64,000 nucleotides of DNA from DATHTC01 sp035456465. GTDB taxonomy: Bacteria > Actinomycetota > Thermoleophilia > Gaiellales > Gaiellaceae. Below, piece after piece: positions 25,806 through 34,292 of this stretch (its first letter is position 1; every line of letters begins with the position of its first letter). The translations under genes and the position numbers were made by a program. Under the pieces are notes generated by a model. It was not told where the DNA came from. It searched no databases and saw only the letters and a program-made list of their open reading frames with translations. The stretch spans positions 73,745 through 137,744 of the forward strand of contig DATIDD010000005.1 in NCBI GenBank assembly GCA_035456465.1, written 5' to 3'.

Positions 25806-27124
25806 AGCAACATCGCTTGGCGTTCCTCCTCACCCTCTTCGCGCTCGCGCTCGCGCTGGTGGCCGCGGGCTGTGGAGGCGACGACGAGGAAGGCGCGGGC
25901 ACGACCGCCGCCGCCACCGAGGGCGGAGCCGCACCCGTCTCCGGCTCCGTCAGCATCCTCGCGCTGTGGACGTCGGGCGAGCAGGACTCGTTCATGGCCG
26001 TCCTCGACGGCTTCAAGGAGCAGAACCCCGACGTCACCATCTCGTACAAGTCGGCCGAGGACGTGCGGCCGGTGCTCGCGACGGCGATCGAGGGCGGCAA
26101 CCCGCCCGACATCGCGGCGGTGCCGAACCCCGGCCTGATGCGCGACTTCGTCGACCGCGGCGCGCTCAAGGACATCGAGTTCGCCCGGAGCGACGTCGAG
26201 GAGAACTTCGCCCAGTCGTGGGTCGACCTCGCGAGCGTCGACGGCAAGCTGTACGGCGTCTTCTTCAAGGGGGCCAACAAGTCGACCGTCTGGTACAACG
26301 TCCACGCGTACGAGGACGCGGGGATCGAGCCGGCCGAGGACTGGGACACCTTCATCAAGGACGCCGCGACGCTGAAGCAGTCGGGGGTCCCCGCCTGGTC
26401 GATCGGCGCGGCAGACGGCTGGACGCTCACCGACTGGTTCGAGAACGTCTACATCCGGCTCGCCGGTCCCGAGAAGTACGACCAGCTGACGAACCACGAG
26501 ATCCCGTGGACCGACCAGTCGGTCAAGGACACGCTGACGGAGCTGCAGAAGGTCTTCGGCGACACCGACAACATCGTCGGCGGCACGAACGGGGCGCTCC
26601 AGACCGACTTCCCCACGTCGGTCACCAACGTGTTCTCCGACCCGCCCAAGGCGGCGACGGTCTACGAGGGCGACTTCGTCGCCGGCGTGATCACCGACGA
26701 GACGAAGGCGAAGCCGCAGACGGACTTCAACGTCTTCGACTTCCCGTCGGTCAACGGCTCGGAGCCGGCCGTCGTCGGCGGCGGCGACATGATCGTGATG
26801 TTCAAGGACAACCCGGCCGCGGAGGCCCTGGTCAAGTACCTCGCCAGCCCCGAGGCCGCCGAGATCTGGGCGAAGCGGGGCGGGTTCTCGTCCCCGAACA
26901 AGAACGTCGACCCGAGCGTCTACCCGGACGAGATCCTGCGGACCACGGCGACCGCGCTGGCCGAGGCCGAGACGTTCCGCTTCGACCTCTCGGACCTGAC
27001 CCCGAGCGCGTTCGGCGGCGACGCCATGTTCTCGATCCTCCAGGACTTCCTGAAGAACCCGGACAGCGTGGACGGCACGGCGGCGAAGCTCGAGGCGGCG
27101 GCGAAGCAGGCGTACGGCAGCTGA
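25802..27124 (+). CDS. Sugar-binding lipoprotein of ABC transporter
   Basis: A 440-residue extracellular solute-binding protein of cluster 1. The N-terminal signal ends in a lipobox (LVAAGCGG), so the mature protein starts with a lipidated Cys near residue 23, followed by an acidic/Thr/Ala linker. The fold landmarks are VSILALWTSGEQDSFMAVLD, GGNPPDIAAVPNPGLMRDFV, LYGVFFKGANKSTVWYN and VGGGDMIVMFKDNPAAEALV, matching maltose/trehalose or alpha-glucoside binding proteins. It delivers substrate to the two permeases that follow. Confidence 0.93.
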   Translation: MKQHRLAFLLTLFALALALVAAGCGGDDEEGAGTTAAATEGGAAPVSGSVSILALWTSGEQDSFMAVLDGFKEQNPDVTISYKSAEDVRPVLATAIEGGNPPDIAAVPNPGLMRDFVDRGALKDIEFARSDVEENFAQSWVDLASVDGKLYGVFFKGANKSTVWYNVHAYEDAGIEPAEDWDTFIKDAATLKQSGVPAWSIGAADGWTLTDWFENVYIRLAGPEKYDQLTNHEIPWTDQSVKDTLTELQKVFGDTDNIVGGTNGALQTDFPTSVTNVFSDPPKAATVYEGDFVAGVITDETKAKPQTDFNVFDFPSVNGSEPAVVGGGDMIVMFKDNPAAEALVKYLASPEAAEIWAKRGGFSSPNKNVDPSVYPDEILRTTATALAEAETFRFDLSDLTPSAFGGDAMFSILQDFLKNPDSVDGTAAKLEAAAKQAYGS

Positions 27125-27146
27125 CCGGCGGAGGTCGGCGAGCATC

Positions 27147-28502
27147 GTGACGTCCACCGCCCCCAATCTGGAGTTCCCTCCCGGCGGGGAGGGAACTCCG
27201 GCCATGGGCGCCCCCAGGGAGCCGTGGACGACCCGGTGGGGCGTCCCGGCGATCTTCCTCCTGCCGGCGCTGTTCTTCCTCGCCGTGTGGCTGGTCTGGC
27301 CGACGATCTACACGATCTGGCGCAGCCTCTACAGCGACCGCGGCGGCGAGTTCGTCGGGCTGGACAACTACCAGCGGATGTTCAACGACGACATCATCTT
27401 CACGGCGATCAGGAACAACGCGCTGTGGGTGCTGATCGTCCCCGCGGCGGTGACGGCCGTCGGGCTCGTCTTCGCCGTGCTGACGGAGCGCGTGTGGTGG
27501 GCGACGGCGTTCAAGATCGCGGTGTTCATGCCGCTCGCGATCTCGCTGTTCGCCGTGGGCGTGATCTGGCGGATCATGTACCAGATCGACCCGGACAAGG
27601 GCGTCCTGAACGCGGCGATCGTGGGGGTGCAGGACACCTTCAAGGACCAGGGCGTGCTGTCCCGCGCACGCGCGTCGACGGAGGACCTCACCGGCTCGAC
27701 CAGCCAGGGGTTCACGCTGGACGAGCCGGTCTCGCCCGGCGACACCGCCGAGCTCGGGCTGACCGCCGTGCCGGCGTCCGAGGTGCCCGACGACGCGCCC
27801 GACGCCGCGCAGCCCCAGGCGCAGCAGGGCGCGATCACCGGCGTCGTCTGGCGCGACTTCAAGCCGGGAGGCGGTACGCCGGGGGAGGTGGAGTCGGGCG
27901 AGAGCGGCCTCGCGGGCGTGACCGTCGTGCTGAAGGACGAGAGCGGGGACCAGGTCGCGAAGACCACGACGGAGGCCGACGGCAGCTTCGCCTTCGAGGA
28001 CGTCGAGCAGGGGGACTACCAGGTCGAGATCGCGTCGTCCACGTTCGCGGAGCCGTTCAAGGGCTTCAACTGGCTCGGCGAGCAGCTGATCACGCCGTCG
28101 ATCATGTTCGCCTACATCTGGGTGCAGGCCGGGTTCGCGATGGTGATCATCGCCGCGGGCCTGGCCGCGATCCCGCGCGACGTGCTCGAGGCGGCGCGCA
28201 CCGACGGCGGCACCGAGTGGCAGGTGTTTCGCCGCGTGACGGTGCCGCTGCTCGCACCGGTGCTCACGGTCGTCTTCGTGACGCAGGTCATCGGCGTGCT
28301 GAAGGTCTTCGACCTGATCCTCGCGATCGCGCCGGCGCCGAGCCGCCTCGACGCCACCACGCTCGCGTTCGAGATGTGGCGCCGTGCCTTCAGCGGCCAG
28401 AACCTGTTCGGACTCGGGTCGGCGATCGCAACCTTCCTGTTCCTGCTGTTCATCCCGTTCCTGATCGTCAACATCCGCCGCTTCCGGACGGAGGCACGCT
28501 GA
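27147..28502 (+). CDS. Sugar ABC permease (MalF-like) with inserted Cna_B/SdrD_B-like domain
   Basis: A 451-residue CUT1 permease. The first half has membrane helices (PAIFLLPALFFLAVWLVW; VLIVPAAVTAVGLVFAVL; IAVFMPLAISLFAVGVIW) and the second half carries the EAA loop (EAARTDGGTEWQVFRRVTVP) and further helices. Between them, residues ~155-310 form an insert ending in a beta-rich module: GAITGVVWRDFKPGGG, SGLAGVTVVLKDESGDQVA, TEADGSFAFEDVEQGDYQVE. This matches the SdrD_B/Cna_B prealbumin-like fold, normally found in surface adhesins. The insert falls in an extracytoplasmic loop. The start ATG/GTG region has GGAGGTCGGCGAGCATC upstream. Confidence 0.9.
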   Translation: MTSTAPNLEFPPGGEGTPAMGAPREPWTTRWGVPAIFLLPALFFLAVWLVWPTIYTIWRSLYSDRGGEFVGLDNYQRMFNDDIIFTAIRNNALWVLIVPAAVTAVGLVFAVLTERVWWATAFKIAVFMPLAISLFAVGVIWRIMYQIDPDKGVLNAAIVGVQDTFKDQGVLSRARASTEDLTGSTSQGFTLDEPVSPGDTAELGLTAVPASEVPDDAPDAAQPQAQQGAITGVVWRDFKPGGGTPGEVESGESGLAGVTVVLKDESGDQVAKTTTEADGSFAFEDVEQGDYQVEIASSTFAEPFKGFNWLGEQLITPSIMFAYIWVQAGFAMVIIAAGLAAIPRDVLEAARTDGGTEWQVFRRVTVPLLAPVLTVVFVTQVIGVLKVFDLILAIAPAPSRLDATTLAFEMWRRAFSGQNLFGLGSAIATFLFLLFIPFLIVNIRRFRTEAR

Positions 28503-29401
28503 TGGCGACCGCGACCGTCGACCGCCCGCGCACCGCGGAGCCCACCGTGATCGAGGAGGGCATGGGCCCCAAGGTGGTCCGCTTCCTCGGCCGGCTCCCC
28601 ATCCACCTCGTCCTGATGCTGATCGGCCTCTTCTGGATCGTGCCGACGCTGGGGCTGTTCGTCACCTCGCTGCTCCTGCCCGAGGAGCAGGCCGGCGAGG
28701 GCTGGTGGAACTTCCTGTTCAAGCCGAGCACGTGGACGCTCGAGAACTACCGCAACATGTTCGACAACGAGGGGATCACCCATGCGCTCTGGATCACCGC
28801 GCAGGTGACCCTCGGGGCGACGATCCTCCCGATCATCGTCGCGTCGCTCGCCGCGTACGCGCTCGCCTGGATCGAGTTCCCCGGGCGTGACTGGCTGTTC
28901 CTCGGCGTGATCGGGATGCTGATCGTGCCGATCCAGATGGCCCTCATCCCGATCTTCCGCATCTACAACTCGTTCGCGCTGTTCGACACCGTGCCCGGGC
29001 TGATCCTGTTCCACACCGCGTTCGCCCTGCCCTTCGCGATCTTCCTGCTGCGGAACTTCTTCGCCGGGATCCCACGCGACCTGATGGAGGCGGCCCGCAT
29101 CGACGGGGCCTCCGAGCTGCGGCTGTTCTTCGCCGTCGTGCTCCCGCTCGGCCTGCCGGCGATCGCCTCGCTCGCGATCTTCCAGGTGCTGTTCGTGTGG
29201 AACGACCTCCTGATCGGGCTGACGCTGGCGCAGGACAACTCCCCGATCGCGCCGACGATCGCGCAGCAGCTGCGGCGCTTCGGCTCGAACCTCGACGTGA
29301 TCGCACCGGCGTCGTTCTTCTCGGCGGTGATCCCGCTGACGATCTTCGCGTTGTTCCAGCGCTACTTCGTCCAGGGGCTCCTCGCCGGCTCGGTCAAGTG
29401 A
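28502..29401 (+). CDS. Sugar ABC permease, MalG-like
   Basis: A 299-residue partner permease with six membrane helices. The EAA motif is IPRDLMEAARIDGASELR and the preceding helix has FALPFAIFLLRNFF. The C-terminus FQRYFVQGLLAGSVK is the standard MalG-type ending that contacts the MalF partner and ATPase. ATG 28502 overlaps the stop of the preceding permease (TGATG). Together with the previous three genes it completes a CUT1 importer. Confidence 0.94.
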   Translation: MATATVDRPRTAEPTVIEEGMGPKVVRFLGRLPIHLVLMLIGLFWIVPTLGLFVTSLLLPEEQAGEGWWNFLFKPSTWTLENYRNMFDNEGITHALWITAQVTLGATILPIIVASLAAYALAWIEFPGRDWLFLGVIGMLIVPIQMALIPIFRIYNSFALFDTVPGLILFHTAFALPFAIFLLRNFFAGIPRDLMEAARIDGASELRLFFAVVLPLGLPAIASLAIFQVLFVWNDLLIGLTLAQDNSPIAPTIAQQLRRFGSNLDVIAPASFFSAVIPLTIFALFQRYFVQGLLAGSVK

Positions 29402-29453
29402 GCCCGTGCCCGCCGGCGCTCGTGTTCACCGCTCGTGCGAGACGGGGGCGGCG

Positions 29454-30380
29454 ATGACCGCGACCGCGACGGATGCGCTCGTCGGCCGCGGGATCGAGGT
29501 GATCCGCGCCGGGCAGGACCCGTCCGGCGCGTACGTCGCGTGCCCGGCCTTCCCGACGTACGGCTTCTGCTGGCTCCGCGACGGCTCGTTCGTCGCCGAC
29601 GCGATGTCCCGCGCGGGCGAGCGGGAGAGCGCCGAGGCGTTCTTCGACTGGGTCGCGCGCATCGTCGCCGACGGCCGCGGCTTCCGGTCGCGGTACCGGC
29701 TCGACGGGAGCGACGACGACTCGGCGTGGCCGATGCGCCAGCTCGACGGCTGGGGCCTCTGGCTGTGGGCGGTCGCCGAGCACTGCAGCCGCCACGACGT
29801 CGACCGCCTGCGCTGGAGCGCCGCCGCCGAGGAGACGGCTGCGTGGCTCGCGCGCGAATGGCGCCGGCCGTGCGTCGACTGGTGGGAGGAGCGCGAGGGG
29901 CTGCACGCGGCGACGCTCGCGTGCGTCGAGGCGGGCCTCGCCGCGTGGGGGCTCGAGCAGGTCGACGTGTCGATCGCGGAGGACCGCACCGACGCCTCGC
30001 TGCTCTGCCTCGCCTGGCCGTTCGGGCGTCCCGACGGAATCGTCGAGCGCGTGCGCGGGGCCTTGCTCTCCCCCGGCGGCGGCGTCCACCGGCACGCCGA
30101 CGACGAGTACTACGGCGGCGGCGAGTGGCTGCTGCTGACCGCCTTCCTGGGGCTCGCCGAGCTCGAGGACGGCGACGAGACCTCGGCCCGGACGCGGCTC
30201 GAGTGGGTCGCCGCGCACGCCGGCCCCGACGGCGGGCTCCCCGAGCAGTCGCAGGACGACCTGCTGCGGCCGGACCGCCGCGCGTACTGGGTCGAGAAGT
30301 GGGGGCCGCCGCCGGCGCCGCTCCTCTGGTCGCACGCGATGGCGATCGACCTCGCACTCGCGCTGGGGGACGGCGCGTGA
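29454..30380 (+). CDS. Glycoside hydrolase family 15-like (glucoamylase-type) protein
   Basis: A 308-residue all-helical protein with the (alpha/alpha)6-barrel look of GH15: YGFCWLRDGSFVADAMSRAG (approx. 30-49) matches the R-D-x-x substrate loop, SRYRLDGS and WPMRQLDGWGLWLWAV follow, and the late LPEQSQDD could hold the catalytic Glu. It has no signal peptide, so it would act on imported oligosaccharides in the cytoplasm. The length is about half that of full GH15 glucoamylases, so only the catalytic barrel is present and part may be missing. It begins 52 bases after the permease genes, supporting a joint role. Confidence 0.75.
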   Translation: MTATATDALVGRGIEVIRAGQDPSGAYVACPAFPTYGFCWLRDGSFVADAMSRAGERESAEAFFDWVARIVADGRGFRSRYRLDGSDDDSAWPMRQLDGWGLWLWAVAEHCSRHDVDRLRWSAAAEETAAWLAREWRRPCVDWWEEREGLHAATLACVEAGLAAWGLEQVDVSIAEDRTDASLLCLAWPFGRPDGIVERVRGALLSPGGGVHRHADDEYYGGGEWLLLTAFLGLAELEDGDETSARTRLEWVAAHAGPDGGLPEQSQDDLLRPDRRAYWVEKWGPPPAPLLWSHAMAIDLALALGDGA

Positions 30381-31714
30381 CGACGGTCGCGCTGCGGGCG
30401 CGGCCGTTCGCGCGCGAGCTGACGGCGGCCGCGACGCGACGGCTCGACCTCGCGTTCCTGCTCGTGATCCTCGTGATGACGGCGCACGAGGCCGAGCACG
30501 TCGCGCAGGTGATCCAGAAGGACGCGCTGGCGAACTCGTGCCCCGTCGACTGCCGCGGCCTGCTCGGCTTCAAGGCCGACGTCGAGTGGGTGCACTTCGC
30601 CTACAACCACGCGATCCTGCTCGCCCTCGCCGCGCTCTACCTCGGCTTCGGCCTCTGGAAGCGGCGGTGGCGGCAGGCGAGCCCGTTCGCCTGGTGGTCG
30701 CTCACGATCGGGATCTTCGTCGTCCAGGGCTACCACGCGGTCGAGCACGCGGTGAAGCTCGAGCAGTGGCTCTCCCGGGGGCACATGTCGCCGCAGCCGG
30801 GGATCCTCGGGACGAGGTTCTCGCTGATCGAGCTCCACTTCGCGATCAACACCGTCGTCTTCGCGCTCGTGCTGATCGGCTACTTCGGGCTCGGCTTCCA
30901 CCGGCGGGCGCTGCGGACCTGGGCGACGGTCGCGCTGCCGGCCGCGCTCGTGTTCCTGCTGGCGGTGCCGACGGCCGTCGCGTTCGCCACGCGGACGCCG
31001 GTGCAGCGGCTGGCGGCGGGCGTCCACCAGGGCCCGATCGTGCTGGACGAGCGGGTGAAGCTCGAGGGCGACCCCGGGGCGGTCGTCCGCGGCGGGATCG
31101 TGATCAGGGCGGGCGGCGTGCAGGTGCACGACGTGCACGTCGTGGGCGGGGAGATCGGGATCTTCGTCGACCATGCGAAGAACGTGCTGCTCGACGGCGT
31201 CACCGTGCGCGGCGCGACCCTCGACGGGATCCGCGCCACCCGCAGCTCGGTCACCGTGCGCGACTGCGCGGTGCTCGCGCCGCCGGGCGGCCACGGGATC
31301 GAGCTCTCGTTCGCGAGCGCGGCGGGGATGAACGTCGTCGAGCGCTGCACCGTCCAGGGCGGCGCCGAGGGAATCGTCAGCCACCTGGCGATGGTCTCGT
31401 TCCGCGACAACCACGTCAGCGGCACGACGCGCCACGGCGTCTCGATCACCGAGATGTCGATGGGCGACGCGACCGGGAACACGGTGCTCGGGACGTCCGG
31501 CGTCGGGATCTTCTGCGGCGACTACTCGCACTGCGAGATCAGGCGGAACACCGTCGCCGGCACGGCTCCCGTCCCCGACGGCACGCGCTCCCAGGCCGGG
31601 TACGGGATCCAGGCGCACTACTGGGCGAAGGCCACGCTCGAGGACAACCGCCTCGCCGGGAACGCGCGCCGCACGGGGACGTTCCTGCACGCGCGCCTCG
31701 CGCCGTCGGACTAG
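30377..31714 (+). CDS. His-rich membrane protein fused to NosD-like beta-helix
   Basis: A 445-residue fusion. Five membrane segments span ~24-220 and carry clustered His: TAHEAEHVAQV (37, 41), VHFAYNHAILL, YHAVEHAVKLEQW, SRGHMSPQP and IELHFAIN. The remaining residues form a parallel beta-helix of the NosD/CASH type, with repeats such as GEIGIFVDHAKNVLLDGVTV, DGIRATRSSVTVRDCAV and GVGIFCGDYSHCEIRRN, presumably outside the membrane. Start GTG 30377 overlaps the previous stop (GTGA). The His pattern suggests a metal or heme site; neither half reveals the substrate. Confidence 0.75.
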   Translation: MTTVALRARPFARELTAAATRRLDLAFLLVILVMTAHEAEHVAQVIQKDALANSCPVDCRGLLGFKADVEWVHFAYNHAILLALAALYLGFGLWKRRWRQASPFAWWSLTIGIFVVQGYHAVEHAVKLEQWLSRGHMSPQPGILGTRFSLIELHFAINTVVFALVLIGYFGLGFHRRALRTWATVALPAALVFLLAVPTAVAFATRTPVQRLAAGVHQGPIVLDERVKLEGDPGAVVRGGIVIRAGGVQVHDVHVVGGEIGIFVDHAKNVLLDGVTVRGATLDGIRATRSSVTVRDCAVLAPPGGHGIELSFASAAGMNVVERCTVQGGAEGIVSHLAMVSFRDNHVSGTTRHGVSITEMSMGDATGNTVLGTSGVGIFCGDYSHCEIRRNTVAGTAPVPDGTRSQAGYGIQAHYWAKATLEDNRLAGNARRTGTFLHARLAPSD

Positions 31715-31718
31715 CCGC

Positions 31719-32963
31719 ATGCAGATCCTCGCCCGGACCGGGCATCCCGACTTCCTCGACCTGCCGTGGACCGAGCCGCTGGCCGAGTGGCGGAACGAGC
31801 GCCTCGTCCGGGTCGTGCGCGGGATCTCGCGCCACGTCGTGCGCTTCGTCGAGTACGACGGCGCGATCTACGCGCTGAAGGAGCTGCCGGCGCACCTCGC
31901 GCGCCGCGAGTACGGCCTGCTCCGCCGCCTCGGCGCCGAGGGGATGCCGGTCGTCGAGGCCGTCGGCGTCGTCAGCGACCGCGGGCCGGACCTCGAGGCG
32001 GTGCTGATCACGCGGCACCTCGACTACTCGCTGCCCTACCGCGCGCTGTTCTCCTCGGGGCGCATCACCGACCTCCGCACGAAGCTGCTCGGGTCGCTCG
32101 CGGAGCTGCTCGTCCGCCTCCACCTCGCGGGCTTCTTCTGGGGCGACTGCTCGCTGTCGAACACGCTCTTCCGGCGGGACGCGGGGGCCCTCTCCGCCTA
32201 CCTCGTCGATGCCGAGACCGGCGAGCTCCACCCGTCGCTGACGGACGGCCAGCGGGCTCACGACCTGGCGCTCGCGGAGGAGAACATCGCCGGCGAGCTC
32301 CTCGACGTCGAGGCCTGGCGCGGGCTGCCGGACGGGATCGAGCCGTTCGAGGTCGCGGCGGGCGTGCGCGGGTCGTACGAGGCGCTCTGGTTCGAGCTGA
32401 CGCGCGAGGAGACGTTCGCGGGCGACGAGCGGCACGTGATCGACGAGCGCCTGCATCGGCTGAACGAGCTCGGGTTCGACGTCGAGGAGATCGAGCTCGA
32501 GCGCGACGGGGACGGCTACCGGCTCCGGCTCGACCCGCACGTCGTCGAGCCGGGTCACCACCGCCGCCGGCTGATGCAGCTCACGGGCCTCCACGCCCAG
32601 GAGAACCAGGCGCGGCGGCTGCTCAACGACCTCGCGCGCTTCCGCGCCGCGCTGGAGGAGGAGGCCGGCCGGCCCCTGCCGCTCACGGTCGTGGCCTACC
32701 GCTGGCTCGCGGAGGTGTTCGAGCCGTCGGTGGCCGCCGTGCCCGAGGAGCTGTGGGGCAAGCGGGAGGCCGCCGAGGTCTTCCACGAGATCCTCGAGCA
32801 CCGCTGGTACCTGTCGGAGCGCGAGAAACGGGACGTGAGCATCCTCGAGGCGGCGCGGTCGTACGTCGACGACGTGCTGCGGCACGCACCCGACGAGCGG
32901 GTGGTGAGCGCACCCCCGGCCGAGGAGCCCGAGCCCGACGCCGAGGTAGAGTCGCCGCCGTGA
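31719..32963 (+). CDS. DUF4032 protein with lipopolysaccharide-kinase-like domain
   Basis: A 414-residue cytoplasmic protein. The first half is a protein-kinase-like fold: AIYALKELPAHLARREYGLL offers the ATP-binding Lys and LHLAGFFWGDCSLSNTLFRR resembles the catalytic loop (HxDxxxxN-type, here WGDxSxxN), with LVDAETGE as the metal-binding Asp. The C-terminal half (HRRRLMQLTGLHAQENQARR onward) is the DUF4032 region. Members occur widely in Actinobacteria; function is not established. Four bases separate it from the previous gene, so it is part of the same operon. Confidence 0.85.
   Translation: MQILARTGHPDFLDLPWTEPLAEWRNERLVRVVRGISRHVVRFVEYDGAIYALKELPAHLARREYGLLRRLGAEGMPVVEAVGVVSDRGPDLEAVLITRHLDYSLPYRALFSSGRITDLRTKLLGSLAELLVRLHLAGFFWGDCSLSNTLFRRDAGALSAYLVDAETGELHPSLTDGQRAHDLALAEENIAGELLDVEAWRGLPDGIEPFEVAAGVRGSYEALWFELTREETFAGDERHVIDERLHRLNELGFDVEEIELERDGDGYRLRLDPHVVEPGHHRRRLMQLTGLHAQENQARRLLNDLARFRAALEEEAGRPLPLTVVAYRWLAEVFEPSVAAVPEELWGKREAAEVFHEILEHRWYLSEREKRDVSILEAARSYVDDVLRHAPDERVVSAPPAEEPEPDAEVESPP
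32947..32962 (+). promoter_or_regulatory. Internal leaderless -10 box before the M29 gene
   Basis: TAGAGT at 32947-32952, seven bases, then GTG 32960. It lies inside the end of the DUF4032 gene and could give the peptidase its own promoter. Confidence 0.4.
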
Positions 32964-34231
32964 CCGTCCACGTTCCCGCCGCCGAGGCGCCGTTCGCGAC
33001 CCCGGCGGAGCTCGAACGGTACGCCGACGCCGTGGTGCAGTCGGGGCTCGCCGCCCGGCCCGGCGAGCTCGTGTTCGTCCACGCGCACCCCGGTCACCGT
33101 GCCTTCGTCGTCGCGCTCGCCGAGGCTGCCTACCGGGCCGGCGCCCGCCACGTCGAGCCCCTGTACGACGACCCGCTCGTGCAGGCGGCGCGGATCCGCC
33201 ACGCGGCCCCGGAGCACCTCGGGCCCGTGCCCCCGTGGACGGTGCGGCGGCGCCGGGCGCAGATCCGGCCGGACACCGGCACGATCTTCGTCGACGGCGA
33301 GGTCGAGCCGGACGCCCTGGAGGGGCTGCCGCCCGACCGCGTGGCGGAGGACTTCCGTCGGCAGGTGACGGCGACTCCGTGGTACCTGCGGGCGATCCAG
33401 CGGGAGGAACGGCGCGCCACGGTCGCTGCGTGGCCGACGCCGGCGTGGGCCGCGCAGGTGTACCCGGAGGACGACGCGACCGAGGGGCCGCGCAAGCTGC
33501 TGCAAGACCTGCTCTGGTTCTGCCGGCTCGGCCCCGACGACCCGCCCGGCGTCGAGGGCTGGGAGCGCCACGCCCGGACGCTCCGCGACCGCGCCGCGCG
33601 GCTGACGGAGCTCGAGTTGGCGCGCGTCGAGCTCCGGGGCCCGGGGACGGAGCTGTCGTTCGGGCTCTCTCCGCGGACGCAGTGGCTCGGCGGCCTCGAC
33701 ACGGGCCCCGACGGACGCGAGTTCGCCGCGAACATGCCGACGGAGGAGACGTACACGACTCCGGACTTCCGCCGCACCGAGGGGACGTTCCGCTGCTCGA
33801 AGCCCCTGAGCCTCCACGGCCGCACGGTGGACGGCATCGCCGGCGAGTTCCGCGGCGGCCGGCTCGTGGGGCTCGAGGCGGCGACCGACGACCAGCGGGA
33901 GTTCCTCGCCGCGTTCCTCGACACCGACGCCGGCGCGCGGCGGGTCGGAGAGCTCGCGCTCGTCGACGCGACCACGTCCCGGATCGGCCGGAGCGGCCGC
34001 GTCTACGAGAACACGCTGCTCGACGAGAACGCGGCGGCGCACTTCGCGTTCGGCTTCGGCTTCGGCGTCGCGCGCGAGCGGGGCGACCGCGCCGGAGCGC
34101 GGACCGTGAACCGGTCGTCGCTGCACCTCGACGTGATGGTCGGCACGGACGAGCTCGAGGCGACCGGGGTCCGCGAGAACGGGAGCCGGCTGTCGCTGAT
34201 CGCCGACGGCGCCTGGCAGCTCGACGACTGA
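32960..34231 (+). CDS. M29 family aminopeptidase
   Basis: A 423-residue AmpS/AmpT-type metallo-aminopeptidase, a dizinc or dicobalt enzyme that removes N-terminal residues. The family C-terminal half is clear: EFAANMPTEETYTTPDF holds the first metal-ligand Glu, GEFRGGRLVGLEAATD and LGELALVD-like VGELALVDATTSR follow, NTLLDENAAAHFAFGFGF contributes Glu and His, and SSLHLDVMVGTDELEATG contributes His and Asp. Start GTG 32960 overlaps the DUF4032 stop (GTGA). Confidence 0.92.
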   Translation: MTVHVPAAEAPFATPAELERYADAVVQSGLAARPGELVFVHAHPGHRAFVVALAEAAYRAGARHVEPLYDDPLVQAARIRHAAPEHLGPVPPWTVRRRRAQIRPDTGTIFVDGEVEPDALEGLPPDRVAEDFRRQVTATPWYLRAIQREERRATVAAWPTPAWAAQVYPEDDATEGPRKLLQDLLWFCRLGPDDPPGVEGWERHARTLRDRAARLTELELARVELRGPGTELSFGLSPRTQWLGGLDTGPDGREFAANMPTEETYTTPDFRRTEGTFRCSKPLSLHGRTVDGIAGEFRGGRLVGLEAATDDQREFLAAFLDTDAGARRVGELALVDATTSRIGRSGRVYENTLLDENAAAHFAFGFGFGVARERGDRAGARTVNRSSLHLDVMVGTDELEATGVRENGSRLSLIADGAWQLDD

Positions 34232-34292
34232 CGCTCCCCCACCCGAGTGATGCTGTTCGAGGGACACGCGGCCGATCCGTGGAGCGAGTTCC

